The notes under the pieces were generated by a model. That model was not told where the DNA came from. It searched no databases and saw nothing but the letters and a program-made list of their open reading frames with translations. This document shows, piece after piece, positions 48,241 through 61,055 of a stretch of DNA of 64,000 bases. Position 1 is the stretch's first letter. Every line of letters starts with the position of its first letter. The DNA comes from Sambucus nigra (lineage: Eukaryota; Streptophyta; Magnoliopsida; Dipsacales; Adoxaceae): NCBI GenBank assembly GCA_949130495.1, contig OX422210.1:503851760-503915759 (forward strand), in the 5' to 3' direction. Position numbers and translations under genes: made by a program.

Positions 48241-49434
48241 CAAATTTTAATACCCGTTTTTATCTTAGGCATTAATTCTCAATTTCTCAATTTATAATCA
48301 CCCCACCCTTTTAATCGATGTGAGATCCTCAAAATACCCCTTAGTCCCATACCTAAGGGTCCCCAAGTTATCAATACGTCCTATCCTATGTATAGGAGGA
48401 TTTTCTAACATAAATCTTAACTTAATCTCGTACTTAGACTACCGTAACGACGATAAAGTAATAAAAATGAGCCCACCCTCAAGATGATAAAAACGCAATA
48501 ATCTACCCTCACTAGTCCCATACCTAGAAGGCGTAAATCATGAAAGGTCTATCCGCTAGTCCCATACCTAGAAGGCATTCTAAAATATAAGGAGAGTAAT
48601 AATACCCAACAACCCGTCGTCACAAAGGCAACATCATAATAGCAACAAGTCACACAAACAAGCATAATTAATCAATATATAAAACTACGCATGATAGTCC
48701 AATTCAATTAAATCTTTAATTTAATTATCACCTCGCCAACAATACCCAATTAATCTCATTTAATTATTTTAAATTAAATATACCAACTTTTCATCATATA
48801 TTCATCAAAACCAAATTTTATTATCTCTACATGTATTACATGAGTTGTACGCACCCAAAAATCATTTATTTTAAAGCTAGGGTTTTTCTACATGCAACCT
48901 ACACCAATAAAACCCAAAATCACTCATGAATCCTACGTACCCAAAGGGTTATGAATATTATTCAGATTAAAAGATTTTATAAAAATAGCCCCATAATTAG
49001 TATCCACTTTTTCTACTTAAATTACTAATTATTTTAAAGAAAACATGTAATTAAGTGTTAAGGCGATACTTAAAATGCATAATACTAAAGGAAAAGAATC
49101 GAGTATTCATGCCTGTGAAGATCATGTTGAAAATCTGATTAGAAATCTGGATTCCTCTCGAAAAATTAGCAAAAGATTGTTCTTGAACGATCTTGATTAA
49201 ACCCCAATTAAGCCTTCAAAAACTTGTGTCAAAACTTGTGACAAAAACTTGATTTTGTTGAAGGTTGATGATTATGAGTGAGAGGAAAAATATTTGGAAG
49301 TGTTCTTTGGTGAAAAACTGGAGAAAAAGTGATTATGAGAAATTCCCCTAAGGATTAACAAGGTTATATAGTGATTAGGTCTCCTAATCCTACACAAACT
49401 CTAAAAACAGCTTACAGCGCACGTTTTCTGGGAG

Positions 49435-49476
49435 GGTCGATCAATCTACCCCCAGGGGTCGATCGATCGATCACCC
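49435..49476. repeat. GATC-rich palindromic module in S2
   Basis: GGGTCGATCAATCTACCCCC is followed closely by GGGGTCGATCGATCGATCAC. A similar arrangement occurs in S3 at 55920-55961. Confidence 0.8.
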
Positions 49477-49769
49477 CAAAAAACTGGTAGTTTACCTAAA
49501 AATGCCTATAAGGCAAAATATTATAAAATTCGTTAACTCCGATTTTAATTCCACTTGAAGTTTTATTCTTCTAAAATCATAACCAACATATTTAGCCAAT
49601 AAAAATTATTAAATTCAAAATTTTATTTTTCTCAAAAATTCCAATTAATTTAATAAAAATTTAATTAATAAAAACACAGGGTGTTACATGGGTAAGGTCT
49701 AGGGTGACTTTATGCAGTCCGAGATAATTTTTTTCAAAAATATGGGCATAAAATACAAACTGTAACTTT

Positions 49770-50160
49770 GAATCGCGCATGGGACGAACGGTTGGAAAGA
49801 GAATTCAGAGCCCTTTAAGAATCCATTAATCCACTCTCGGTTCCTAGAGTTAATCAAGTTCAAATAGGACTTAAAAGCACTTGCTGGCCTTTTGGAGTAA
49901 AATGGATAGTTTGTGGGAACTGTTAGGCCGATCCGCGCACGGGAGGATCCATTGAAAAAAGAATTCAGAACCCTTCGAAGATTTATTAAGATTTGCTCAA
50001 GATGAAAAGTTTACCAGAGTCAAATGGGGACCGTGATTGGCCAGTGTCCTCTAGATTAATACTCAAAGTAAAATGGATCATTCGTCCGAATAACGGTCGA
50101 ATCGTGCATGGGATGGACCGTTGAAAAGGGGATTCAAGGCCTTTCAAAAATTCACTGATC
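49770..50160 (-). repeat. About 165-bp repeats of the H2 LTR
   Basis: Three units, anchored at 49774, 49934 and 50104, each with CGYGCAYGGGA, then a GTTGAAA-GATTCA block. Reverse-complement relatives lie at 6430-6700 in H1. Confidence 0.75.
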
Positions 50161-50439
50161 TTCACTCAATTTGGAGAGTTGACAGGAGTTAAACGAGGAT
50201 CAAAAGTGAACGATGGCCTTTTGATTGATACTCGGGCTATGTCCTAGGGTTTCTATTGAATGAGTAAGTGCTCGGGAACTAAGGAGTTGCTTAGGGGGGC
50301 CTAGGATGGGGTGTCTATCTATCCCCTCGATGGAAAAACTTTGAATAAGTGAAGTCATTGAATGATAGACACCACAACGATGCTGGGAAGAGGATTTTAG
50401 GCTAATTGTGCGGACATAAAAGACGAGGGTGATCGATTT

Positions 50440-51005
50440 AGAGGGTCGATGTCAATTCTGCAGACCTAAGGAATGGCGACCAATTCTACGATTCGAGGTC
50501 AATTCTTAGGACTTATAAATTGGGATGAACAATTTTGTAGGTAGCGATTAATTCTGAGGACCTTAAGTTATAACGACTGATTCTACAGGATGAGGTCAAT
50601 TATGAGGACCTTGAGTTGTGACTACCAATTTCGCGACTGGGGCTAATTCTGAAGACCTAAAGTTATGATGATCAATTTTGCTAGATGAGGTGAATTCTAA
50701 AGACCTTGAGTTGTGACAACCAATTCTGTGAGATGAGGTCAATTGTGATGACCTTGGGTTGTGGCGATCAATTCTGCGAGTCGAGGTTAATTTTCAGGAC
50801 TAAAGTTGTGATGACCGATTTTGCAGGCCGAGATCAATTCTGAGGAGCTAAAGTTGTGACTATCAATTCTGGGGATAAAGTTAATTATGAGAACCTTAAG
50901 TTGTGCGACCAATTCTACTGCCAATTTTGAGGACCTTTAGTTGTGATGATTGATTCTGCGGATCGAGGTTTACTGTGATGATCAATTTTGGGGGTCAATC
51001 CGACC
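50440..51005. repeat. Tandem array of about 48-50 bp in H2
   Basis: About eleven diverged units, each made of a GACCAATTCTGCG half and a GAGGTCAATTCTGAGGACC half ending in TTGAGTTGTGA. Several units contain AGGTC-N9-GACCT; others have lost it. Confidence 0.88.
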
Positions 51006-51480
51006 TTGATTTGTGGTTTGCGGGGAACATCTCCGCTAAGGAATTATAGAAAGGGTATCGATGCAGGCACACCTTTGGTTTCACTGCAAAATTAGACTTG
51101 CGATTTCATTTAAAAAAATGTAGTAGTCTCGAATATGGGAGCACTGTTGGTCTCGCTGGGGAATATGTTCATGATAAAAACTATTTTTTGATACATCTGG
51201 GTTTTTTTGAGGTTTTGTAGGGGGTTTGGTGCTCCAAAAATGGCTTTCTTGGGGAAAATAATGTTCTACATTTTTTCAGGATTTTATGGGAATTTTTTGG
51301 GCAATTTCCAAATTTTTTTAGCATTTTTTTCATGAAATTTGGAGTTGATTTTCGATAGGAAGGTCTAGGTAGGTTCCTATTGGCACAGGGAATGGAGTCT
51401 TGGGCTTCTTGGTAAGAGGAGAATCCAGCTCTCGAAAGCTCAGGTGTATCAGATCCTCGAATACTTTTCCAAAGATGCAA
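51006..51480 (-). repeat. Outer part of H2 LTR (probable)
   Basis: Continues without break from the array. T- and G-rich runs near 51185-51330. Frame 51181-51480 on the minus strand is Lys/Pro-rich, without known motifs. LTR outer end not determined. Confidence 0.4.
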
Positions 51481-52937
51481 GGGCTATGGTATTGTGTCCT
51501 TAACTTGTTTCACCTTGGCAAAATGACAAGATTCAAGGGAACAGATGCAAGATAACTTAAAAGAACCAGAAAATGATCCACCACCAGAAGCAATTTCTGC
51601 TAATACTGCAGCAGCATCTTTGTGTGTTGATCAAACACTATTCTTGAGAGCTTCTTGGATGCTTGTCATTGCAGCGGATAAAATAATTTGTGTTGGGGCA
51701 CCCCCTTCTAGGAATAATATTTCTATTCAACTCAATGACTTTTGGATTTTCTATAAAGTGTTCATTATTAATCAACTTTATAGTTCTTGTTAACATCCTC
51801 TGCAAAAGTGACGCTAGTGGATCGTTTATATTGTCGATGACCCGAGCTAAACATAACACTGAACTAGATTGTACTTACTTATTTTGTTCAATCGTGGCCT
51901 CAACTAGAGGATTCACTATCATAATAAATACCCCATTAATTTCACCTCCCCATTACTCAATTTGAAAGTCAAAACACCCATTGTTTCCACATACACGCAT
52001 CTCTCACAACAGAATATGGATCATTAAGTCATTAAACAATGTTACCTACCATCGTCCCAATATGTGGATTGATATTACCTTCATGGAAGGTTGTTAAGGT
52101 ACCCATGAGTCTAAAGAATTCTTTGTGAACTGTGCTTTTATGTTTAGAATTAGTATCTCATATGCAAGAGAGGAATGGGTCCCCATCTAGAGTTAAAGAT
52201 TCGATTGTTATTTTAAGGTCTCAACCCCAATTAGTAAGTGTTTTGATCAGTAAGCTTATTTAATTCAAGTACCACGCATGTTTTAGCTTAAATATCACCT
52301 GTTGATGATTCACCTAGTTATTCCTTTCACTTTCATATGTGCATGTTTCTTTATCTTAGGCTTTTATATACTAACTCCTATTTCTTATGTTTTCACTCAA
52401 ACATTTCCATTATTATGTATAGATAAATAACACCAGCATGTGGAAACAAATTTACCTTATGACTAATAACATGTTAATCAATGGAGCATTTCTCACGTCA
52501 TTGAAGATCATAATTGAAATTAATATTAAATGCTTTGAAGTGAAACCCTAACCAAATGTTTTCACAGATATTTTCCTGAGAAAATGAAGGAAATTTGAGT
52601 GAGAAAAGTAGCAGAGTGATATTGATCTAACTTGTGAACAACAACAACAACAAAAACAATAACAACAACAACAACAAAATAGCAGTGATATCCATGAAGA
52701 ATCTATAAATAAAATTGTTCAAGGGATGTCCAATGTTTAGTCTTTAATTATATGTATCTTTGATTTCATAGAGGTTAGTGATGTTGTTTATGCATGTATA
52801 ATTATAGGAATAGATTGTAGGTTCCATACATAAACACATTCAATGAAAAGACCCAGGGGTTTCGATTGTATTTTTTCATCAGTCACATATTTGTTTAGAC
52901 TGCAATGACTTTATTCTTTTTCTTTCTTGAAGGTCTT
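51481..52937. other. No gene recognised
   Basis: Short frames at 51545-51793 (plus) and 51638-51859 (minus) show protein-like composition but no motif I know. A CAA-rich microsatellite lies at 52639-52680. GTCTT at 52933-52937 is the left target duplication of element F. Confidence 0.5.
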
Positions 52938-54082
52938 TGAGAATGCACAAGAGTCCCCTGACAGTTTGTGCTCAGGCAAAGATGGTCTAAATAAACAATT
53001 TCTATTTTTGTATTTTCAAATTTTAAAGATTGAAACATTAAACAAATTTAACCCATTTAAACTTTGCACCACTTTTAAACCTTTTTTTGTGAAAATTTGA
53101 TTTTCCCAATTTTAACTTTTTATCCTAAAATATGCATCTAGGTGATATGCAGCTAAAATAAAAAAAATCCCCAGCACGCCGATCTATGAGGAAAACCAAA
53201 AAGGGAAAAAACTCGGACGGCCCAGCCAAACAAATCACTATGATACATATTTACCAAAGTTAATAATAGACTTACTCAAGGATCCGATCCTCACAAGACT
53301 TGATGCTCTTCGATCATCGACAGCTCCTCCACAATACAATGCAGGAGTCCACCCAGACAAGATACCATAACTCATGAGTCCACGTACAACTCAGTATTTA
53401 CCGATGAGGATCAACAACCGTCTACATAGCAAACAACACGTGTGGAGTCCATCGCATGAAATAGGTTCTCTTAAAATGTAAAGAAACAAACTCTGGTGCC
53501 CAAACTAAAGATCTCAAACAATATAAATATAAATAACTTGGATCTTTAAACTCAAGGGGTAAAACTAAGGTTTTGGAACTTTGGTAAAAAGACATAAAAA
53601 GGGTTTTCGCCAAAATTTCTTGAAAAATCTGAGTCCAACACGCCTTAAATAATAAAAACATGAAATTCGAGGTGATGAACCCGTTTCGACAAAAACACAA
53701 GGTCATTCGAATGAAAATGCCCATTTCTATTTAACAACTTCAAATCTCATTTGAATGACAATTCATTTTCGTTCGAACAGACTTCTAATGACCTTCCAAC
53801 GAATTTGGTCCTTTTTTATAGCGGATTCTCATTTGATGGCGTTCGAAGCTCATTATAAAGAGATTATATTTTCATTCCAACGAGATCAGAAGTCATTCGA
53901 ATGAAAACTCAATTTTGTTCTAACGAGTTCAATTATCGTTCTAACGAGAACAAAATCAAAATATTTTTGTTTAAAAAAACATTTAAAAACAATTCTAAAC
54001 TATTTTTTCAAACAAATGCCCTTAAAAATATCCAAGGAACCATATTCAATATGGATTCATGCCTATGAGATCCTCAATAAAC

Positions 54083-57073
54083 TGTGACACCCCGCCTAAT
54101 TAAATAACGGGCGATCACTCCTTTATTAAATTAAATCAAGGTGAACAGTTGGTCCATTCTTAGCATCACTGTCGAAAAATAAATTATTCCAATTTAACAC
54201 CCTAATTAATTAAGCTAAGTGTCAAAACCATTTTCATACATACTTTCCAAATTTTATTTAAAGAAAAGTCATTTATTTTATTAACAACATACAATAAGTA
54301 AGAATCACACCACATTAAATTCTGCAACATAATCCAATTAATTTAATACATTCGTCTATCGAATGTCAACATACGAAATCTAAAGTCACACATCCAAACT
54401 GAATCAATCCCATAGTAACAATACTGGAAATTTCTGAAATACAAAAGTCCAATAACAACGGAATAATGGAAAGAGCTACACATGCCCAACTAGATGAAAG
54501 TACTAAGAGTGGATCCGAATGAACGAAGTCGTCTAATCAAGAGACCTGCAACTCCCACCTAAGCTGTATCGCGTTCCTTCCAAGAGATCCTAAGCAAGAC
54601 GCCCCTGTGGCTGGGCACCTGTGATACATACATATATATATACAAGAGAGAGAGAGAAAAAGAAACGGGTCAGAGCCCGATAGTGTGTATGATTTAAAAA
54701 TTCGTTTAGCAAGTATTTAAATTGATACAGGCCAATGCAACAACATATTAGTTCGACACTCTCTTGAGAAATTCTCACCTCTCTTCTAATGTGCACGCCT
54801 ATCGTACTAAGCTTTCCAACGGATTATTTCGTCATATAACACCCTATCTCTCCCCAATGATTTAACTTATCTTAAGTTATTCGAAAGATTTAAAACTGAA
54901 CAATATTGTTGTTTAAAAAGGTTTCACTAGTATCCAAAATTCTCAATTTAACTTGATTAATTTATAAAGTTTCCAATGTCATATTATACTTTCTCAACGC
55001 AAGTATTTCAATTTGAGTCATCAGCCATGTCCTACATATCAAATCACAATAGGGAGTTCCAGATTTCAGAATTTCATATATATATATATATATTCACTAC
55101 TCGTATAATATATATATCATAACAGCACCATAAATAAAACTATGGTGCGGGCATACTCTGCTATCCAATCCCCGTATCGCTCACACTAAGGGAAGTACAA
55201 GTTCGGAATCACTCTCGAATTGTATCAACATATAAACACAAACAAGATTGAGGCGAAGCATAGATTCCAAGTCTCTAAGAGGTCAGTACATACCCCACGC
55301 CCCTTAGGACCGTCTGAACTATCGATTCGATAGCCTGTACCAAGGATATATATCTTCTAGGGTACAAGTCAATATCCCCCATAAAGGTCCCATCGAGATA
55401 AGACTGTCCCAGCGCGGTAACCTCAGGGATAGCAAGTAGCGCGGGCATGGTTTTCACACGTATATAATATATGCATACACAATCATATAAATATACCCAT
55501 TTTATCATATTAATATAGGTTCCTCTCATCACCCATAATTACAACATTTATCCTTACTTTTCACATTAAGTATTCCTTATAAGGGTTAGTCGCTAACCTT
55601 AACTCGAAGGGCTTCTCCAACCCATTACGTGACACTTGTGGACCCTATCCTCCCAAGTATAAAATTCAGTACGTGTCATTATTATGTTCCAACGTAACTC
55701 TATTGCGCGCCTCACCCTTTAATACATAAATTTACCAACCCTAAAGTAAATACCCCATAAATACCATTCTAGTCGAATATTAAAGATCCCAACATTTATT
55801 CATATGCCCTACTGGTCCTCAATGTCTCCCAAATCATTTTATTAAGAATGCCCAAGAATTATATCACGACAATTTGAATTTAACTCATTTAAAAAGGGAA
55901 ATAGGAGTTTGCCAGGAGTGGTCGATCGATCGAGGTTTGGGGCTCGATCGATCGATCAAGCAGGTCTGCGAAAACTGAATTTCTGCAGTTACGGGTTTCA
56001 TCTCCAAACACCAATAATTTCCATATTTTCTAATCCCAATCGTCCCAGACTGATGCTACTAACCTTATATCATCATATTATGTATTTTCAACGTAAAGCA
56101 TGTGAATTTATGTGATTCAATCATGAATTAACAGCCCCAATTTCATACAAAATCTCAAGAACTCTAAAATTCTCTTAAACATGGTTCTAACAATTATTTC
56201 CAGAATTCTCTTCTTATACACATCATAATTTCGTGGTTTAAATTCCTCTACATGGCAAGGGTTTCCAGAATAATCAATTTGACCAATACTACATGGATTT
56301 TCCTATCATAAATCGGGTTTTCTTCCATTAAAACTCATCTTAATTACTCCTAAACTAATATGAAAGATGCATCAACGAAATAAGCAATATAAACACTTGC
56401 CTGGGATTTTCAAAGGTCCGGTTTGGTGCCGAATTTGGTGTGGTTGCGTTCCCCGTCTCGCGATCTACGCGTTGGTGGCAGCGGCGGTGCAAACCGTTGA
56501 GTTTTAGGCCTTGAATTTTCTTGAGAGCTCTCTCCTCTCTTCTCCAATGGACATTCTAGGTTTTGGGAATTCTAACCCTAGGTGACAATCTCAATATCAG
56601 ATATAGCCCCTCTAATTTTCGTGGGTTTAATTACCCAAAAATGTAAAATGACTAAAATGCCTCCCGGGTTACTAATTAGGCCTAAAAACGCCCCGAGACC
56701 CAAACTACACCCCCGGGTACACTTTTCTGACTATCTCAACCCTTCCGTACGCGTTGGCGCACTCAAAATGACCATACGAACAACTTATAAAATATTCATT
56801 TTTATTTATCAATATTTAGTCCTGACGCGACACGGGCGCGTCCCGACTCAAATTTCCAAAATTGTCATTTTATTCTCTCGTGACATTCAATATAACCAAT
56901 ATAATATATTACTTTGCTCATTAGTAATATTCAACAAATTTCCCATAATTACTAACTCTCGTCACTTTAATAATTATAACATAATAAATTTCCGGATTTT
57001 TATTAAATAATTTACTCACATTAAATTTAATAAATCCCCAAATTAATATAGCATAAAAATACGGAGTATTACT
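54083..57073 (-). mobile_element. Solo LTR S3 (Tekay-like)
   Basis: 2991 bp; plus strand begins TGTGACACCCCGCCTAATTA and ends CGGAGTATTACT (last A of ACA changed). TAAAC flanks both sides (54078-54082 and 57074-57078). The matching point of the other F LTR (about 63065-63081) is the empty site with a single TAAAC. Homologous to S1 near both ends. No coding sequence; frames such as 56582-57010 lack motifs. Confidence 0.92.
55920..55961. repeat. GATC-rich palindromic module in S3
   Basis: GGTCGATCGATCGAGG, a short TTTGGGG spacer and GCTCGATCGATCGATCAAGC. Partner of the S2 module at 49435-49476. Confidence 0.85.
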
Positions 57074-57262
57074 TAAACATAAAGACAAACTTGGCACGAT
57101 AAACTCGGCATGATGTATCTAACTTTGAGAATTGGTTGTCTTCATCAAACACGTCATAGGTTATGGGATCAACAACACAAAGCCTAACCTATAACTCAAG
57201 TGTTTTGTCCAAAATTATGCCTATTACTTACAAATTGACTCGATTGGAAATTTATCCTTACG

Positions 57263-59044
57263 AATCTCTACCTTTGGCTATTTTGATACAAAACCAACTC
57301 AAAAATACTATGCACCACCATGCTTTCTAAAAATACTCGTTCCCTAACCCCAAAAAGGAAAAATAATATAGACGCTCGACAGACACACAAACTTGAGTAG
57401 CTTTACCATAATTGAAAACTTTTTCGCATTATTGTAAACTTGTAAACCTGTACACATAAATACATCTTCAATTACAAAGAGAATACAAGAAATATAAATT
57501 ATAAAATGAATAAACATATAACAAATTCTAAAACAATCTCAACCTAGGTACGACGTCTCCTCCTGAAACAAAGATATCCTAATCATACAAGGAAAGAGAT
57601 CATTTCTCCCCCTTTTTGTTCAGGAATAGACTAAGCAAGATAGCATACAATAGTTACTCCCCCTTAAAAACAAATCTCCCTTAAATATGTGATCATAAGA
57701 TACCAATTTTAAGCATAGGGAAAAGGTAATAAAGCATGCGATGGTGTAAAGTGCAACAAACACACAACATGGAAACTCAAGCACAAATAATCCAAACTAT
57801 GATGAACGACATCAATATCAACTCATAAAGGTACCAATTTGAATATGAAGTTTAATACCAATTTGAAATAACCAAAATGAGATATGCAGACATTAATATG
57901 ATTATAAAGCATGCCAAATAAAAATTTGATGATAAAGCATAGGCAAATATGAACTAAATGCAAACTTCAAAGACTCAAAACACAATACCATATATAACAT
58001 ATGCAGAATATACCAATGAAAACCCAGTACGTATATATAGGTATAAATAACCATAAAAATCGACACAAAACACATAAGCTTTACACACTAGCAGAGTATC
58101 AATGTGTCTAAACATGTAGGATGGAATGAATAGGCGTGAACTAGATACAAATGAATTATGACCCAAACACTCAAATATGTTCAAGAAGTTCTAATTGACC
58201 GCAAAACTTTATAAAACTAAGATTTAGATTTAAGTGACAAGATAAAGTGAACGTTATGAACAAACAAGCACAATGCACACAAGCTTAGAATATTGATGAT
58301 TCTACAAATCAATAACATCATGCAAAACAAGCATAACTAGAATTCATTGTGTAAACTCGTTGATCTATAACTAAACACCCTAAAAAGATAAACATATATC
58401 ATATTTTATTTTATTTTATTTTCTCAATTCTTTTATAGCTATTTATTTTGAAAGATCTAATAAACTAAACATGTTGGCCTTTGAAAAAATTTCTTTTTTT
58501 ATTGAATTTAATTTTTTCATTACGCTCTAGTCAACGGTGGCTACAAAGGAGATTTTCTCCTTTCGTAGTCCTTTTTCGTGCCCCCTCATATTTTTCAATA
58601 CTAATCAAATAATATCAAGGGATACAGTTCTTACATGAACAAATTGCCACATAGTCATAAAATATGTAGATGATAAGACTGATGGGAGAACATCACACAA
58701 ATCTCAAATATACATGTGAAGTTAACATTCAAAAGGCTTGTGCATGTGTGTGCGGAGGCATATACAAAGTCGAATCCATAAAGAAAATCAAGTTCGAAAT
58801 AACTCCATGCAATATGATTAGGAATAATCTAAGTATCAACAATTATAACCAAATGTTCTAGGCACATAAATAGTATGGAATGAATTGGATTCAAACACAC
58901 CAATATGCCACACCAGATGGGTAAAGCTAAAATACATAAGAACCAAAAATCTTTTTAAGTTTTTCTAAAAAAATTCAAATTAAAATAACAATTTTTTAAA
59001 ACAAACACTAACTCAAAAGACAAACAAAAACTTTTTGCTTTTTT
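57263..59044 (-). other. Element F 3' region without pol
   Basis: 1.8 kb, AT-rich, only motif-less short frames (57975-58184 minus, 58670-58861 plus). The position where copia pol should lie holds no recognisable protease, integrase or RT. Minus-strand purine tracts of the GGGGGAG type near 57605-57680 are typical of SIRE 3' ends. Confidence 0.65.
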
Positions 59045-61010
59045 TCAATATGAGTCAATAAAGGAACAATCAAAATACAAAAGATACAAATGTAATAACA
59101 CTAGAAAAAATATATCATAAAGAATAAAATAAAATATCACGTGCAAGCAAACCATAATCCATAAGTCTAGTATGTAAAGCATCCAAATCCTCCCAATCCA
59201 AGGAGGTGTTACACGATGCTTTAGGGATTTGGGAACCACGGTGAGTCTATTATTAGACTTTCTAGGGCCATTTCTAGTATCAAAGAAAAACCTCTTAAGG
59301 TGACCTTTCCTACCACAATGAGTGCAAGTGAAAACATAGTGAGGGATGTTACCTAAGGGTTGATCTTTCCTAATGCTCCTATTCGACTCTCTCAAGCACA
59401 TGTCCTTGGCTTTGGTAGCAGGCATTATGATCATTGAATCCAATTCCAAACTTATCATCTTTGATTTGGACGGTGTCTAACATTTTATCCAAATTGTATA
59501 ACCTAAACTCTAAATCAAATTTGACACAAATCGAATCTCTGGATCCCTCATCAAGTTCAACTATCCTCAACTCGAGTAAATTCCTAGACTCCTCAAACTC
59601 TAGAAGATCTTTATACATGGACTCCATTAATCCATGAAGACTATCTCTCTCACCCTCAATGTACTCTATCTTCTCACGAAAAAGTCTTCTTACGTGCCGT
59701 AAGATCCTCAATCAAAACACTATCATCATTTACTATGGCACGTTATTTCAACTTAGCTTCCAATTTCAAGTTACCCTTCTTCACTTCAAATGTTTTTGTA
59801 TACAACTCATGAAAGACAACTTGAAGTTCACTCTCATCCTCCTCTTATTCATCCTCACTCTAGTCTCCACTAACTCCACCATCACTCACTTAGAATCCAC
59901 AAACTATGGCCTCAAAAATGTCATGGAAAAAAAATATCTTCATGGGAAGATTTCTCATCAAAGCTCACATGACTAGCCATGAATGAGGTAAAGTTACGCT
60001 CAATGGGAGAATCAATTCCCTCTTTCGGATCAGTGTCACTAAGGGTGTCATTAAATACTATCGGCTTCTTAACCATCTTCCTTAGTTTTGTGGGTACTAA
60101 TCTACGCTATGGCCATAACCCTGACAATCGTAGCATCTCTCTGACTCATCCCTCTCAAAATTATCATTTCGAATCTTAGGGAAGTGATCGTCCTTATTGT
60201 GCATATTTTTCTCAAACCTTTTAGCATCTTTCGATTGCTTTTGTAATTTGAGAAATTTATCAATTTTTTTGCTAACATGGCCATTTTCTCGGACTCAATG
60301 TCAGACTCATCATTCGAGACAGATGTTCCCTCCTTTGGAGATTTCAAAGAAATGCCCTTTTCTTTCTTTTTCTTCCTTTTGGAGGTAAACATGTCGAGTT
60401 TCTAAGTTTATAAGTCGCCTACAATCTCTTCAAGTTTTGTAGAGTCAATAGTACCCAAATAACTCAAAACGGTCACCTTTGGATTAAATCTTTCAGGCAA
60501 TGACCTTAAGATGTTCCTAATTACTCAGTTATTCTCTCCCAAGTTAAAGTAAGAGTTAAACATGTCGAACAATCTATCATAGAACTCATCAAAGGACTCA
60601 CTCTCCAGCATCATAATGGTTTCAAACTGCGTGATGAGATTTTGGAGTTTGGAAGCCTTAACATCACTAGTTCCTTCATGGATGAGTTGGAGTATGTCCT
60701 AAGCCCCTTTATATGTCTCACAACTCATAATACAGTGGAACTCCTCTGGGGTAACAGAACAAAACAAAGCATTAAAACCTCAAGAATTAAAATTTCCTAA
60801 CATATACTCAACCTCACTCCATGACTCTATTGGCTTTAAATGAATAGCCTCTCCATCTCTATTAAGAGTTGGAGACCACCCTTTAACCACATCTAACCAA
60901 ACCGTCTCATTTATAGACTTAATTGTTGATTTCATACGTATTCCCTAGTATGCGCATTTCGATCCATCAAACATACCATCAAATCCTCCAAAATTCATGC
61001 CCAAAAACAT
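59045..61010 (-). pseudogene. Element F gag (copia, UBN2-like)
   Basis: From ATG at 61010 (MFLGMNFGGFDGMFDGSKCA) the frame contains ESWSEVEYMLGNFN, GFNALFCSVTPEEFHCIMSC, ILQLIHEGTSDVKASKLQNL, ITQFETIMMLESESFDEFYD and IRNILRSLPERFNPKVT. These are characteristic of copia gag of the UBN2 type. A Lys-rich part (60102-60392), an acidic coiled-coil-like part (59379-59711: ERDSLHGLMESMYKDLLEFE) and a zinc knuckle CTHCGRKGHLKRFF (59326-59285) follow; its last Cys is Phe. Several stops and shifts. Gag would form the particle and bind RNA. Confidence 0.85.
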
Positions 61011-61040
61011 TGTATCTAAACAAAACAACTTAGTGTTATA

Positions 61041-61053
61041 ACTCTGATACCAA
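61041..61053 (-). other. Element F primer-binding site
   Basis: Minus strand TTGGTATCAGAGT two bases after the LTR end matches the initiator tRNA-Met primer site TGGTATCAGAGC. Confidence 0.88.
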
Positions 61054-61055
61054 TT

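Larger units (their letters stand above)
47341..49688 (-). mobile_element. Solo LTR S2 (Tekay-like)
   Basis: 2348 bp. In minus orientation it starts TGTAACACCCTG and ends CGGAGTGTGACA. TGGGT flanks both sides (47336-47340 and 49689-49693), a perfect duplication. No coding sequence; frame 47760-47960 lacks motifs. Ends resemble S1, S3 and element C. It holds three tandem structured sub-repeats (48055-48240) and a GATC-rich module (49435-49476). Confidence 0.9.
52938..57262 (-). repeat. Element F 3' LTR (interrupted by S3)
   Basis: About 1.33 kb once S3 (54083-57073) and its duplication are removed. Outer end on the plus strand starts TGAGAATGCAC, inner end CTTACG. Collinear with 61056-63263. 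Frame 53422-53724 is not a gene. Confidence 0.88.
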
